Origin: Hymenobacter norwichensis DSM 15439
GTDB lineage: Bacteria; Bacteroidota; Bacteroidia; Cytophagales; Hymenobacteraceae
Direction: 5' to 3'
Length of the DNA stretch: 64,000 nucleotides
NCBI RefSeq assembly: GCF_000420705.1
Contig: NZ_ATVL01000007.1
Span: 868,001-932,000, forward strand
How positions within the stretch are numbered: position 1 is the stretch's first letter; each line of letters opens with the position of its first letter. Shown here piece after piece: positions 33,477-41,925 of this stretch. Under the pieces are notes generated by a model. That model had not been told where the DNA came from. It did no database searches and saw nothing but the letters and a program-made list of their open reading frames with translations. A program made the translations under genes and the position numbers.

Positions 33477-33500
33477 TCCCATCCTCTCTACAATAAACCC
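33477..33500 (+). repeat. attR core: 24-bp direct repeat
   Basis: Exact copy of 19,577-19,600. Upstream sequence is not tRNA-like, so only the 3' tail of tRNA-Ser is duplicated. It marks the right boundary of the element. Confidence 0.9.
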
Positions 33501-33536
33501 CGTTTCTGAGTCAGGAACGGGGTTTTGCTTTTTTCT
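33495..33536 (+). terminator. Original chromosomal terminator of tRNA-Ser
   Basis: AAACCCCGTT (33495-33504) pairs with AACGGGGTTT (33516-33525) followed by TGCTTTTTT. It is probably the tRNA terminator left behind when the element inserted. Confidence 0.75.
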
Positions 33537-33651
33537 GGGGATTGATATACGGGTGCCGTGCCGCCGGCTGCCGTGTGGGTAGATCCGGCAGTGAAGGCAA
33601 AGGGGAAAAATGGACGGGCCACGGCCGCGCATCTTCCGTTTAAGGCCTACT

Positions 33652-34359
33652 ATGAAACGACCTCACGTAATCTGCCACATGATGTCCTCGGTGGACGGAA
33701 AGATTCTGTCTGCGAACTGGAAGGACAAAGAACTCACTGATACCTTTTCCGGCTACTTCGAGAAGTACCACGATACCTTCACCAGCCAGGCCTGGATGTG
33801 CGGGCGCGTGACCATGGAGCGTGACTTTTCCGGCGGCGTGCAGCCCAACCTGCAACCGGCCCCGCACCCCATTACCCGGCAGCCCTTCATCGGCGATGTG
33901 CAGGCCACTTCCTTTGCTGTGGCCGTAGATGCGCACGGCCGGCTCGGCTGGGACGCCAACACCACCGGCGGCGACCATATTGTGGAAGTGCTGACCGAGC
34001 AGGTGAGCGACGACTACCTGTATTACCTGCAACGCCAGCGCATTTCGTACCTGTTTGCTGGCCGCACCGAAGTGGACTTTGCCTCAGCGCTCGAGCAATT
34101 AGCCGCACTGTTTCCTATTCAAACGCTGATGCTAGAAGGCGGCGGCCACCTCAACGGGTCCTTGCTGAATGCCGGGCTGGTTGATGAGCTGAGTTTGCTG
34201 CTGCTGCCCATTGCTGACGGTACACCCCAGTCGCCAACCACCTTCGAGGTGAGCGACTACCTGCGCAAAGGTCCCGCCACGCGGCTACATCTAGCTGAAG
34301 TAAAACAGCTAGACAACGATGTAGTCTGGCTTAAATACCGCTTCAAATCCACTAAGTAA
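33652..34359 (+). CDS. RibD C-terminal / dihydrofolate-reductase-fold protein
   Basis: Seen: 235 residues from ATG 33652. MKRPHVICHMMSSVDGKILS (the SxDGK start typical of RibD reductase domains), GRVTMERDFSGG, ISYLFAGRTEVDFASALEQL, LMLEGGGHLNGSLLNAGLVD and ELSLLLLPIADG. Family knowledge: RibD_C proteins use NADPH to reduce a ribosylamino-pyrimidine or act as generic DHFR-like reductases; stand-alone copies without the deaminase domain are common and not necessarily riboflavin enzymes. The frame is open upstream to 33610, but the family start is at 33652. Monocistronic, first gene beyond the element; a strong hairpin terminator follows. Confidence 0.88.
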   Translation: MKRPHVICHMMSSVDGKILSANWKDKELTDTFSGYFEKYHDTFTSQAWMCGRVTMERDFSGGVQPNLQPAPHPITRQPFIGDVQATSFAVAVDAHGRLGWDANTTGGDHIVEVLTEQVSDDYLYYLQRQRISYLFAGRTEVDFASALEQLAALFPIQTLMLEGGGHLNGSLLNAGLVDELSLLLLPIADGTPQSPTTFEVSDYLRKGPATRLHLAEVKQLDNDVVWLKYRFKSTK

Positions 34360-34372
34360 AGTATCAGCCGGT

Positions 34373-34445
34373 GCAGCAAGAGCTATTCGCTAGCGTTTTT
34401 CCTCCCCAGGAAAGGCGCTAGCGAGTAGCTCTTGCTGCGTTTTTC
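34373..34445 (+). terminator. Long hairpin terminator, 23-bp arms
   Basis: Arms 34373-34395 and 34416-34438 pair at 22 of 23 positions, with a 20-nt loop, and are followed by GTTTTTC. Same architecture as 8,359-8,436 but a different sequence. Confidence 0.8.
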
Positions 34446-34876
34446 TCGGTGTATGCTCGTAAGCTCAGCCTACAAGTTAGCTTGCTGTCAACGTGCTGCT
34501 AATGTTATTCCAACGGGCTTCAAGGTATATAGGATTGATATATAGGCACGGCTAGAATTAAAATCATTAGGAAAGAGTGAGAGCTAATGAGTGGCTTACA
34601 TACGAGCTATATGACAAAGCCTGCTTCTGGCCGAAACAACTCCAAGAATATGTATGCAACACAGTAAATATTATACCTCAATAGCTTGGTATCTTGGCGA
34701 ATACGGTATACTTAAGCTCAAAATATGTGATTTGTGCTTATACTTTTTAGTATGCTTATGGTGGCAAAATACTTTTAATAAATCATTTATTGCAATATTT
34801 TGCTAATGTTGTAAAATATATTGATAATGTCGAGCTTATATTTAAGTTTGTATATCATTACTTTCGCATCTAGCAT
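34446..34876. other. AT-rich intergenic region
   Basis: No gene is supported on either strand. From about 34,520 the DNA is AT-rich with scattered ATATA words, probably the promoter region of the 34,877 gene. A near -7 box (TACTTTCG) lies about 15 bp before that start. Confidence 0.5.
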
Positions 34877-35134
34877 ATGAATTCGCCGGTTACTTGGCTC
34901 CGCAATCTCTTTTCGTGGGTGTTAGCTGTTGACACTCCGCCTTATCCGTATGACTCGTGGCGTGAACTGCCGAGGGAGCAGTGGCCTGAAGGGTATGACC
35001 CTGTCACCGATATTATTTTGCAGGCTAAGGCAACTGGGTGGGCCACCAAAGAGCCGTTGGCGGTAGTGGTTCCAGCGCCAGTTGTCAAATTGAAAGCAGG
35101 CTTAGCATCTGCACGTGCGGCAGTGGCTAGCTGA
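34877..35134 (+). CDS. Small hypothetical protein
   Basis: Seen: 85 residues from ATG 34877. An N-terminal hydrophobic stretch (VTWLRNLFSWVLAV), a Tyr/Trp/Pro-rich middle (PPYPYDSWRELPREQWPEGY), and an Ala/Val-rich C-terminus. No family recognised. Coding is plausible because aromatic and proline codons cluster and the frame has normal third-position composition after an AT-rich upstream region. It may be a small membrane-associated protein. There are no operon partners except possibly a short frame overlapping its stop. Confidence 0.5.
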   Translation: MNSPVTWLRNLFSWVLAVDTPPYPYDSWRELPREQWPEGYDPVTDIILQAKATGWATKEPLAVVVPAPVVKLKAGLASARAAVAS

Positions 35135-35484
35135 CCTGCCAAGCAGCCGCGCAAACGATTAGTACGCACAGCCAGCAACCAGTAACTGCCCTTGAAGCAT
35201 TAGGCCGTAAAGCACTGGTCTTGGCTACGCTTTCCAAGGCAGAAGTTGGAATACCAGTACTGCCTGCTATGCAATAATAATAAGCCAGTCGGGCTTCTAC
35301 TAGAATCATTTTAACCCTATTGGCAATGCATTAGTAAAAGTTTGTAAATATCTGTTATACAGTTGTATATGTTTGTAAAGTAATTTCAAATAGGATGCTT
35401 TAGATGAAATCGACGGGCAGTTTTTGTATCTAGGTACTCAATCCAACTCAATAGGGCCTTGCGTACTTAAAGAATACATTACTC
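35135..35484. other. Intergenic region, no firm gene
   Basis: A 48-codon frame beginning at CTG 35131 (overlapping the previous stop) runs to 35277, with a credible ALEALGRKALVLATLSKAEV stretch, but lacks a normal start codon and is not called. The rest is AT-rich and featureless. Confidence 0.4.
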
Positions 35485-35640
35485 ATGCGTCCGAACCTGT
35501 CACGTTTATCTCAGCGCGCTCATTTGCGCCGCACCTGTTACAAGTCTTACGACCTTGCTAGCGGATTCTTTCCGACGCGCTGGGCATGGTATTGCTGGCG
35601 CCGTCGTAGCAAAGGCATCACTGGCCTGCCTACCGAATAG
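35485..35640 (+). CDS. Very small basic protein (51 residues), tentative
   Basis: Seen: ATG 35485 to TAG 35640, encoding MRPNLSRLSQRAHLRRTCYK, then SYDLASGFFPTRWAWYWRRR and a short tail. It is strongly basic and aromatic. GC is higher than in the surrounding AT-rich DNA, which supports coding. No family recognised; it could also be chance. Confidence 0.35.
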   Translation: MRPNLSRLSQRAHLRRTCYKSYDLASGFFPTRWAWYCWRRRSKGITGLPTE

Positions 35641-35874
35641 ATGCCCTAGGTGGTAGCCTCATGAGGTATGAAGCTCTCTAGGAATATCCGTTGGACCGGC
35701 CGGTAGATTGGTGAAAAACGGAGTGAGATGTTCAAGCAACACATTCTATGAACATTGGGGCACAACCTGAACGGTACTGCGTTCGTATGCGCTTCGATTG
35801 TTGTGCCAGCTTAGGCTAAGCGCAACTGTATTTCAGGTTGCTTTTCATATTATCCTTCTCTCACACCACTAGTC
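35641..35874. other. Structured intergenic leader
   Basis: No gene. CAACCTGAA (35763-35771) pairs with TTCAGGTTG (35832-35840), and GCTTAGGCTAAGC lies between them, so a branched structure can form just upstream of the 35,875 gene. Possible leader or leftover terminator. Confidence 0.4.
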
Positions 35875-36084
35875 ATGAAAAAGGCACTGTTCACTGCTGT
35901 TCTCTCTGCTTTCTTGCTTGGTACTGTAGCTCCTGCCTTCGCCCAAGGCATGCCTATGCAGGGCGATACCACCAAGATGAAAACCAACTCGAAAAAAGAG
36001 AAGGTTAAATCTACGGATGGCAAAACCAAAATGAACAATAAGAAGGGCAAAGGCAAAATGAAGATGGATAAGTCCAGCATGTAA
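35875..36084 (+). CDS. Small secreted Lys/Met-rich protein
   Basis: Seen: 69 residues from ATG 35875; a clear signal peptide (MKKALFTAVLSAFLLGTVAP, cleavage after AFA), then a mature part of about 46 residues made of KM/TK/NKKGKGKMKMDKS words, with no cysteines. Family knowledge: short periplasmic Lys/Met-rich proteins resemble MxKDx-repeat-type proteins, but the repeat here is not strict. Predicted intrinsically disordered and highly basic; it could bind anionic envelope components or metals. Monocistronic with a strong terminator right behind it, suggesting high expression. Confidence 0.7.
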   Translation: MKKALFTAVLSAFLLGTVAPAFAQGMPMQGDTTKMKTNSKKEKVKSTDGKTKMNNKKGKGKMKMDKSSM

Positions 36085-36104
36085 TTTCAGACCTTCGCTG
36101 AAGT

Positions 36105-36144
36105 GCACAACCCCTCCACCGTAAGGTGGAGGGGTTGTGCTGTT
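36105..36144 (+). terminator. Intrinsic terminator, 16-bp perfect stem
   Basis: GCACAACCCCTCCACC (36105-36120) pairs perfectly with 36125-36140 around a GTAA loop, followed by TGTTTT. It ends the Lys/Met-rich gene. Confidence 0.9.
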
Positions 36145-36399
36145 TTAGGCCAGTTGTAAGGCTACCTAACTATATAGCCAGCGCATGCAGCTTAATTATT
36201 GCCAGATGAAGAGTAGCATAAACTCCACTGTATAGTCTGCCGTATTCAATAAGGAGGATTGAGTTGCTCGGAGGGGCCAGAAAGTTGCGCGATACTGCCA
36301 CATCTGCCCCTTAAACCTCTGTTCATCAAATAGGTTGTTATTATGCCGGTAGCTCGCATAGGGCTGTTAGCTGTTCACTTTGCGCTTTTCTTTCCTCTT
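36145..36399. other. Intergenic region upstream of the aldehyde dehydrogenase operon
   Basis: No gene. The frame of the next gene is open from ATG 36343, but the Tat signal fits a start at 36400. TCACTTTG near 36,377 is one mismatch from a -7 box. Confidence 0.45.
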
Positions 36400-37038
36400 A
36401 TGTCAGCTTACCCTACTCCCGACGACTCCCCCGAAAATCCGCTCAGCGCACGGCCCGATGATAAATCGCGGCGCTCCTTTATGAAGCAGGCAGGCGGGAT
36501 TCTGGGATTGGCCCTTACGCCGCCGCTGGTCAGCCAGGCCGAGCGCTTAAAGGCCTACTCGAAAACGGTGGAAGGAGTAAGCGAAATAACATTGCGAGTA
36601 AACGGCCAAGCACGCACGCTACGCGCTGAACCCCGCGTGACCTTGCTTGACGCCCTGCGCGAGTATTTGGACCTGACCGGTACCAAAAAAGGCTGCGACC
36701 ATGGCCAGTGTGGAGCCTGCACCGTGCACATAGATGGTAAGCGCATCAACTCCTGCCTAACGCTGGCCGTGATGACGCAAGGCAAAGAAATTACCACCAT
36801 TGAAGGCCTAGCAAAAGGAGAGGCTCTGCATCCCATGCAAACTGCCTTTATCAAGCACGACGGCTTTCAGTGCGGGTATTGCACACCGGGGCAGATTATG
36901 AGCGGTGTGGCGTGCGTGAAGGAAGGCCACGCCACCACTGATGCCCAAGCCCGCGAATGGATGAGCGGCAACCTCTGCCGTTGCGGCGCCTACCCCAACA
37001 TCACCGCCGCTGTGCGCGAAGTGGCAAAGAGTGCATAG
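36400..37038 (+). CDS. paoA: PaoA/YagT-type aldehyde dehydrogenase, 2Fe-2S subunit
   Basis: Seen: 212 residues from ATG 36400 (231 from 36343). The Tat signal is DKSRRSFMKQAGGILGLALT; then a ferredoxin-type domain with GCDHGQCGACTVHIDG and CLTLA (first 2Fe-2S cluster), and a four-helix domain with FQCGYCTPGQI and GNLCRCGAYPNI (second cluster). Family knowledge: E. coli PaoA (YagT) is the small subunit of a periplasmic molybdenum aldehyde oxidoreductase that detoxifies aromatic aldehydes; its Tat signal carries the whole complex across the membrane. Followed in order by the FAD and molybdopterin subunits, XdhC and MocA. Substrate not proven. Confidence 0.92.
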   Translation: MSAYPTPDDSPENPLSARPDDKSRRSFMKQAGGILGLALTPPLVSQAERLKAYSKTVEGVSEITLRVNGQARTLRAEPRVTLLDALREYLDLTGTKKGCDHGQCGACTVHIDGKRINSCLTLAVMTQGKEITTIEGLAKGEALHPMQTAFIKHDGFQCGYCTPGQIMSGVACVKEGHATTDAQAREWMSGNLCRCGAYPNITAAVREVAKSA

Positions 37039-37138
37039 TGCCTTGGGCTTTGTGCTTACATCGTTTTTCGACCGAGAAGACAGGTAAGCACAAAGGAGGC
37101 GCGACAATATTTAAGCACGAGGCACAAAGCACTAGTAC

Positions 37139-38119
37139 ATGAATAACTTTAGTTATACCACCACCAGCACGGCCAAAGAGGCTACCAGTGCCCGAAAAGA
37201 CAATGCGCAGTCGGCCTTTATTGCCGGCGGCACCACACTTCTCGACTTGATGAAGCTTAACGTGGAGCAGCATCCACAGTTGGTTGACATCAACATGGTG
37301 CCGTTTAAAGGCATCAGTGAAACAGCTGACGGCCTGCGTATTGGGGCGCTGGAAAGAATGAGCGACGTAGGCGAGAATCCGTTGATAGTGCAGCAGTACC
37401 CCGCCATTTCGGAGGCGCTGCTGCTAAGTGCCTCACCGCAGCTGCGCAACATGGCCAGCATTGGTGGCAACCTGATGCAGCGTACTCGTTGCTCGTATTT
37501 TCGCGACACAGCTTTTCCGTGCAATAAGCGCAACCCTGGCTCGGGCTGCCCGGCCCAAACCGGCGACAACCGCGGGTTGGCTATTTTGGGCGGCAGCACC
37601 GCTTGCATTGCCACCAACCCCGGTGACATGGCCGTGGCCCTGGTGGCGCTGGATGCCGTAGTGCTACTGGAAAACAGCAAGGGCAAGCAGCGCCGCGTGC
37701 CACTTCTCGATTTTCACTTGCTGCCTGGTACCACGCCGCAGCGCGAAACCGTGCTGGAGCCCGACGAGCTGATTGTGGCCGTAACGGTGCCCACCGCAGC
37801 CCACGCCCGCAAGTCGCACTACGTGAAGGTGCGCGACCGGGCTAGCTACGCTTTTGCGCTGGTATCAGCAGCGGTGGGGCTGGATGTGCAAGGCGGCCAA
37901 ATCCGGTCGGCGCGTATTGCTATGGGCAGCGTGGGTACCAAGCCTTGGCGCGCCCTAGAGGCCGAAAAGCTGCTGGTGGGCAAACCAGCTAACGAGGCCA
38001 GCTTCCGGGCGGCGGCTGTTGCAGCCGTGAGTGGGGCCGCACCGCGGGAGCACAACCGGTTCAAAGTGGAGATGGTACAAAAAACCGTTGTGCGGGCGTT
38101 GCAGGAAGTAGCAGTCTAG
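37139..38119 (+). CDS. paoB: PaoB/YagS-type FAD subunit
   Basis: Seen: 326 residues. FAD-binding FIAGGTTLLDLMKLNVEQHP and PQLRNMASIGGNLMQRTRC; then the cysteine cluster TRCSYFRDTAFPCNKRNPGS and GCPA; the C-terminal CO_deh_flav_C domain follows. Family knowledge: the PaoB subfamily, unlike most xanthine dehydrogenase FAD subunits, carries an extra [4Fe-4S] cluster held by such cysteines, so the motif separates this operon from plain xanthine dehydrogenases. It lacks its own signal peptide and is expected to be co-exported with the Tat-tagged small subunit. It starts 100 bp after paoA. Confidence 0.92.
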   Translation: MNNFSYTTTSTAKEATSARKDNAQSAFIAGGTTLLDLMKLNVEQHPQLVDINMVPFKGISETADGLRIGALERMSDVGENPLIVQQYPAISEALLLSASPQLRNMASIGGNLMQRTRCSYFRDTAFPCNKRNPGSGCPAQTGDNRGLAILGGSTACIATNPGDMAVALVALDAVVLLENSKGKQRRVPLLDFHLLPGTTPQRETVLEPDELIVAVTVPTAAHARKSHYVKVRDRASYAFALVSAAVGLDVQGGQIRSARIAMGSVGTKPWRALEAEKLLVGKPANEASFRAAAVAAVSGAAPREHNRFKVEMVQKTVVRALQEVAV

Positions 38120-38279
38120 TGGTATGCTCTTCTTGATGTAAGCCACCAGCCGCAACAAATAATGTGCGCCGCTTGTGTTTTAAATGAGCCCTGGCGACAC
38201 CTAGTCGCACGCTTCACCTAGTACAGTAAACAGACTTGCCAAGCGGAAGCTTGGTGTTATAGCCAAGCTCACTCTCACT

Positions 38280-40616
38280 ATGGATACCGAACCCAGATTT
38301 TTTGAAACCAATGGCCCTGGCACGGGTGGGGTAGTGGGGCAGCCGCTCAACCGCATAGATGGTTACGACAAAGTAACTGGCAAAGCCCGCTATTCGGCCG
38401 AGTTTCCGCAGCGGGGATTGGCTTACGGGGTGCTGAAAGGCAGTGAAATTGCGAAAGGTCGAATCCAGAGCATTGACGCCACGGCAGCCCTGAAGGAGCC
38501 TGGGGTACTAGCCGTACTCACCCACCAGAACCTACCCAAACTCGCGAAAACGCCCAACGACCCCGAAGGCAAAAAGGCTATTGGGGCCCCAATGGGGTTC
38601 CTGCCGCTGACTTCAGATGTAGTGCACTATGCCGGACAACCTGTGGCATTAATAGTAGCCGACACTTTTGAGCGAGCCACCCATGCTGCTTCGCTGGTGC
38701 GGGTGCAATATGCTGTGGAGAAGCCTCTGGCCTCGTACCTGGACCCCAAAGCCGAAATATTCAACCCGGAAAAGGTGCAGGACGACAAAACCAAAGGCTA
38801 CACTCGGCGCGGCGACGCCCGGGCGGCTTTGGCAGCGGCCCCCATCAAACACACAGCCACCTATACCCACGCCATCAACCACCACAACCCCATGGAGCCC
38901 GGTGCCACTACGGCTGTATGGGAAGGCCCCGACCGGCTGACGGTATACGAATCTACGCAGGGCATTACACGCACCCAGAAGTCTCTGGCTACTATGCTGG
39001 GGCTACCGCAGGAGCAGGTGCGGGTGGTAACCAAATACTTGGGTGGTGGCTTCGGCTGCAAAGGTGCTAGCTGGCCCCACACGGTGCTAACGGTGCAAGC
39101 TGCCAAAGCCGTGAACCGGCCAGTGAAGCTGGCTCTCACGCGCCAGCAAATGTTTACGGGCATGGGCCACCGCGAAGACCAGACCCAAACCCTACAGATA
39201 GGAGCTACTCAGGAAGGCAAGCTGCTGGCGCTGGTGCACGAAAAAACCTCAACCACTTCGCCCTGGGACAATTACGCCGAGCCCAATAGCAAGATTATCA
39301 ACCTGCTGTACGCCTGCCCTACGTTCGAGTCGAGCTACCAGCTGGCCCGCGCCAACGTAATGACGTCCACCTTTACGCGGGCTCCCGGCGAAGCGCCTGG
39401 CTCGTTTGCCATTGAGTGCTCGATGGACGATCTGGCGGCCCAGCTGGGCATCGACCCGCTGGAAATCAGGCTGCGCAACTACGCCGAAAAAGACCCCACC
39501 AACGGCAAGCCTTGGAGCAGCAAGAGCCTGAAGCAGTGCTACGCCCGTGGTGCCGAGCTGTTTGGCTGGAGCAAGCGCAACCCCCGCAATGGAGCTACCC
39601 GCGACGGGAAATATTTGGTGGGCTACGGTATGGCTACGGCTTCATACCCGGTGCACAATTCGCAGGGCACGGCCCGTGTGCGGCTCTACGCTGATGGTCA
39701 TGCCGTGGTACAAAGTGGGGCTACCGACCTGGGTACCGGCACCTATACCGTTATGACCCAAGTAGCTGCCGATACGTTAGGCATCACGCCCGACAAAGTA
39801 CGGTTCGAGCTGGGCGACTCGCGGCTACCGACGGCGCCCAACTCGGGCGGTTCGGTGGCGGGCGGCACGGTGTCGTCGTCGGTGTACGTGGCAGCACAAG
39901 AGGTGTGGCAGAAGCTGAAGAAGCTGGCTGTAGCCGATAAAAAGTCGCCGCTATACCGGGCTAAGCTAGATGATGTAATGGTGGAGAAAAACCGGCTGGT
40001 GCTGAAATCCAACAAGCAGAAAGGCGAAGACTTCATGGCCCTGATGAAGCGCAACGACCTGCCCGACATGGAAGGTACCGGCAACGGCAAATACGGCTCG
40101 GGCTACGAAGCTGCCCAGGCTGCCCTCAACGCTGACCCCACCAAGAAAGATGAGGCGGGCGAACATTCCATGCACTCGTTTGGGGCACACTTTTGCGAGG
40201 TGCATGTAGATGCCGAGCTAGGTACCGTGCGCGTGACGCGTTGGGTGAGCGTGCACGCCGCCGGCCGGATTCTAAATGCCAAAACCGCCCGCAGCCAAAT
40301 CATCGGCGGCAGTATTTTCGGTATTGGGGCGGCCTTGATGGAAGAAACCTTCCGGGACCAGACGTTTGCCCGCTACACCAATGCCAGCCTCGGCGAATAC
40401 CACATTCCCGTCAATGCCGATATTCCGGACATGACTGTGGAATTCATCGACGAGCACGACCCCTATATAAATGCTATGGGCGTGAAGGGCATTGGTGAAA
40501 TTTCGATGGTGGGCGTATCGGCCGCCGTGGCCAACGCCGTATTCCACGCCACTGGCAAACGGATTCGGGAATTGCCTATCACCCCCGACAAAGTAATGGG
40601 CGCACTGGCAGTGTAA
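38280..40616 (+). CDS. paoC: PaoC/YagR-type molybdopterin subunit
   Basis: Seen: 778 residues from ATG 38280. N-terminal Ald_Xan_dh_C domain (DGYDKVTGKARYSAEF), then GGGFGCKGASWPHT, RAPGEAPGSFAIECSMDDLA, QSGATDLGTGTYTVMTQVAA, NSGGSVAGGTVSSS, GRILNAKTARSQIIGG and GVKGIGEISMVG, with the catalytic Glu of the GxGE motif. Family knowledge: these bind molybdopterin cytosine dinucleotide, and PaoC is about 730 residues; the extra 40-50 residues lie mainly in the GTGNGKYGSGYEAAQAAL insert. It completes the PaoABC heterotrimer. It starts 160 bp after paoB. Aldehyde specificity is inferred. Confidence 0.92.
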   Translation: MDTEPRFFETNGPGTGGVVGQPLNRIDGYDKVTGKARYSAEFPQRGLAYGVLKGSEIAKGRIQSIDATAALKEPGVLAVLTHQNLPKLAKTPNDPEGKKAIGAPMGFLPLTSDVVHYAGQPVALIVADTFERATHAASLVRVQYAVEKPLASYLDPKAEIFNPEKVQDDKTKGYTRRGDARAALAAAPIKHTATYTHAINHHNPMEPGATTAVWEGPDRLTVYESTQGITRTQKSLATMLGLPQEQVRVVTKYLGGGFGCKGASWPHTVLTVQAAKAVNRPVKLALTRQQMFTGMGHREDQTQTLQIGATQEGKLLALVHEKTSTTSPWDNYAEPNSKIINLLYACPTFESSYQLARANVMTSTFTRAPGEAPGSFAIECSMDDLAAQLGIDPLEIRLRNYAEKDPTNGKPWSSKSLKQCYARGAELFGWSKRNPRNGATRDGKYLVGYGMATASYPVHNSQGTARVRLYADGHAVVQSGATDLGTGTYTVMTQVAADTLGITPDKVRFELGDSRLPTAPNSGGSVAGGTVSSSVYVAAQEVWQKLKKLAVADKKSPLYRAKLDDVMVEKNRLVLKSNKQKGEDFMALMKRNDLPDMEGTGNGKYGSGYEAAQAALNADPTKKDEAGEHSMHSFGAHFCEVHVDAELGTVRVTRWVSVHAAGRILNAKTARSQIIGGSIFGIGAALMEETFRDQTFARYTNASLGEYHIPVNADIPDMTVEFIDEHDPYINAMGVKGIGEISMVGVSAAVANAVFHATGKRIRELPITPDKVMGALAV

Positions 40617-40701
40617 TGTCAGTTGTTGGTAATAAGCTATCAGTTGCCAACTGGGAGTAGAACTTTCAGGGCAACTGGTAATTCATTGCTGACAACTGAC
40701 A
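40617..40701. repeat. Intergenic inverted repeats of CAGTTG words
   Basis: TGTCAGTTGT (40617-40626) pairs perfectly with ACAACTGACA (40692-40701). Inside, CAGTTGCC and GGCAACTG also pair. Same looser architecture as the repeats at 6,198, 12,818, 49,063 and 61,442. Confidence 0.65.
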
Positions 40702-40723
40702 GCTCCCAATTGATAATTGAAAC

Positions 40724-41911
40724 ATGACTGAGCTTCAACGACTTCTTATAGCCTACGACGACCACAAAGCCACCAACCAGGCCTGCGCGCTGGCCTCAGT
40801 GGTGGATGTGGCTGGCTCGGCTTACCGGCGGCCCGGCGCCCGGATGCTGGTCACCGACGACGGGCGGCTGACAGGGGCCATTAGTGGCGGCTGCCTCGAA
40901 GGCGACGCCCGCCAACGTGCCCGCCGCACTATCCGGCAGGGCCGCCCCACCGTCGTCACCTACGACTCCACCGACCCTGACGACGATTTGCAGTTCGGGG
41001 CCGCGTTGGGCTGCCAGGGCGTCGTGCAAATTCTGTTGGAACCCCTCGATTTCGCCGACCCCAATAACCCGCTGGAATTGCTGCGCCGCTGGGCAGAAGG
41101 CGTGGAGAAACCGGCCGTGGTAGCTACCGTCTTCAGCTTGGCCGGCCCCGACGCACCAGCTCAGATGGGGGAGCGGCTTCTGCTGCTCGCCGACAATACC
41201 GTGCAGGGTACTCTGCCAGTCACTTCCGAGTTGTATGCTACCATTCTAGCCGACGCCCAAACTGCACTTGTAGCCAGTCAGCCTGCCACCCGGCACTACC
41301 CCGTAGGAGCGGGTACGGTGCGAGTAAGCTTGGAAATTCTGCGCCCCCCAGTGCGCCTCACGGTGTACGGAGCCGGCAACGATGTGCAGCCGTTGGTACG
41401 CCTGGCCGCTGGTTTGGGCTGGCGGGTGCAGGTAGTGGATGGCCGCCCGGCGCAGGCGCAGGCTAGTCGTTTTCCGGAGGCCGAGCAGGTACGGATTCTG
41501 CCACTGGCCGAAGTGCCAAACGAGCCGCACGATGCCCGCTTCGCGCTGCTCATGACCCACAACTATTATTACGACCTAGCCGTGCTACGCCACTTACTAC
41601 GCGCCCCCACCCGCTACATCGGGCTGCTAGGACCCCGTAAGAAATACGAGCGGCTGCTCACCGACTTGCACAAAGAAGAACCTGCTGCCGCCGAGCTGCT
41701 AGCCACTCGGCTGCATAGCCCTATCGGCCTCAATTTAGGGGCCGAAACGCCCGAGGAAATTGCGTTATCAATAGTGGCTGAAATTCAGGCGGTGCTGGCA
41801 GGTCGCCCGGCCGGTTTCCTGCGCGACTCGCCGCACCCAATCCATCCGCCACTGCACGCCAACGCGCCCTTAGTAGCCGAAGGCCGGGTAGATGCGGTCT
41901 GTGGGTTGTAA
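40724..41911 (+). CDS. XdhC/CoxI family molybdenum-cofactor chaperone
   Basis: Seen: 395 residues. The N-terminal XdhC_CoxI half has ASVVDVAGSAYRRPGARMLV and GAISGGCLEGDARQRARR (conserved Cys), and a C-terminal Rossmann half has LTVYGAGNDVQPLVRLA, then MTHNYYYDLAVLRHLL and YIGLLGPRKKYERLL. Family knowledge: XdhC-like proteins (PaoD in E. coli) bind molybdenum cofactor, promote sulfuration and insert it into the large subunit. It lies 107 bp after paoC and 14 bp before mocA, so it is the maturation arm of this operon. Cytoplasmic. Confidence 0.92.
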   Translation: MTELQRLLIAYDDHKATNQACALASVVDVAGSAYRRPGARMLVTDDGRLTGAISGGCLEGDARQRARRTIRQGRPTVVTYDSTDPDDDLQFGAALGCQGVVQILLEPLDFADPNNPLELLRRWAEGVEKPAVVATVFSLAGPDAPAQMGERLLLLADNTVQGTLPVTSELYATILADAQTALVASQPATRHYPVGAGTVRVSLEILRPPVRLTVYGAGNDVQPLVRLAAGLGWRVQVVDGRPAQAQASRFPEAEQVRILPLAEVPNEPHDARFALLMTHNYYYDLAVLRHLLRAPTRYIGLLGPRKKYERLLTDLHKEEPAAAELLATRLHSPIGLNLGAETPEEIALSIVAEIQAVLAGRPAGFLRDSPHPIHPPLHANAPLVAEGRVDAVCGL

Positions 41912-41925
41912 GCAACGCCTACTCA

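Larger units (their letters stand above)
19577..33500. mobile_element. 13.9-kb integrative element in tRNA-Ser
   Basis: Seen: perfect 24-bp direct repeats 13,900 bp apart, the left one inside tRNA-Ser; a tyrosine integrase reading inward at the right end; internal 21-bp repeats near each end; and base composition alternating between GC-rich and strongly AT-rich genes. Contents from the right are integrase, 330-residue orphan, excisionase-like HTH, unknown protein, BT4734/VirE-N, DUF3987, two small membrane proteins, type IIG restriction-modification enzyme, T9SS propeller protein, a remnant of a second type IIG C-terminus, a hairpin-rich noncoding stretch and a DUF5681 protein. Established: tRNA 3' ends are standard targets for such elements. 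Inference: a phage satellite or an integrative element without its own conjugation genes; no relaxase, capsid or portal is seen. Confidence 0.88.

Noticed and set aside
33440..33500. Second tRNA-Ser gene at the right end of the element
   Set aside because: Only the last 14 tRNA bases (T-arm edge and acceptor strand) are present; no D, anticodon or variable arm precedes them.
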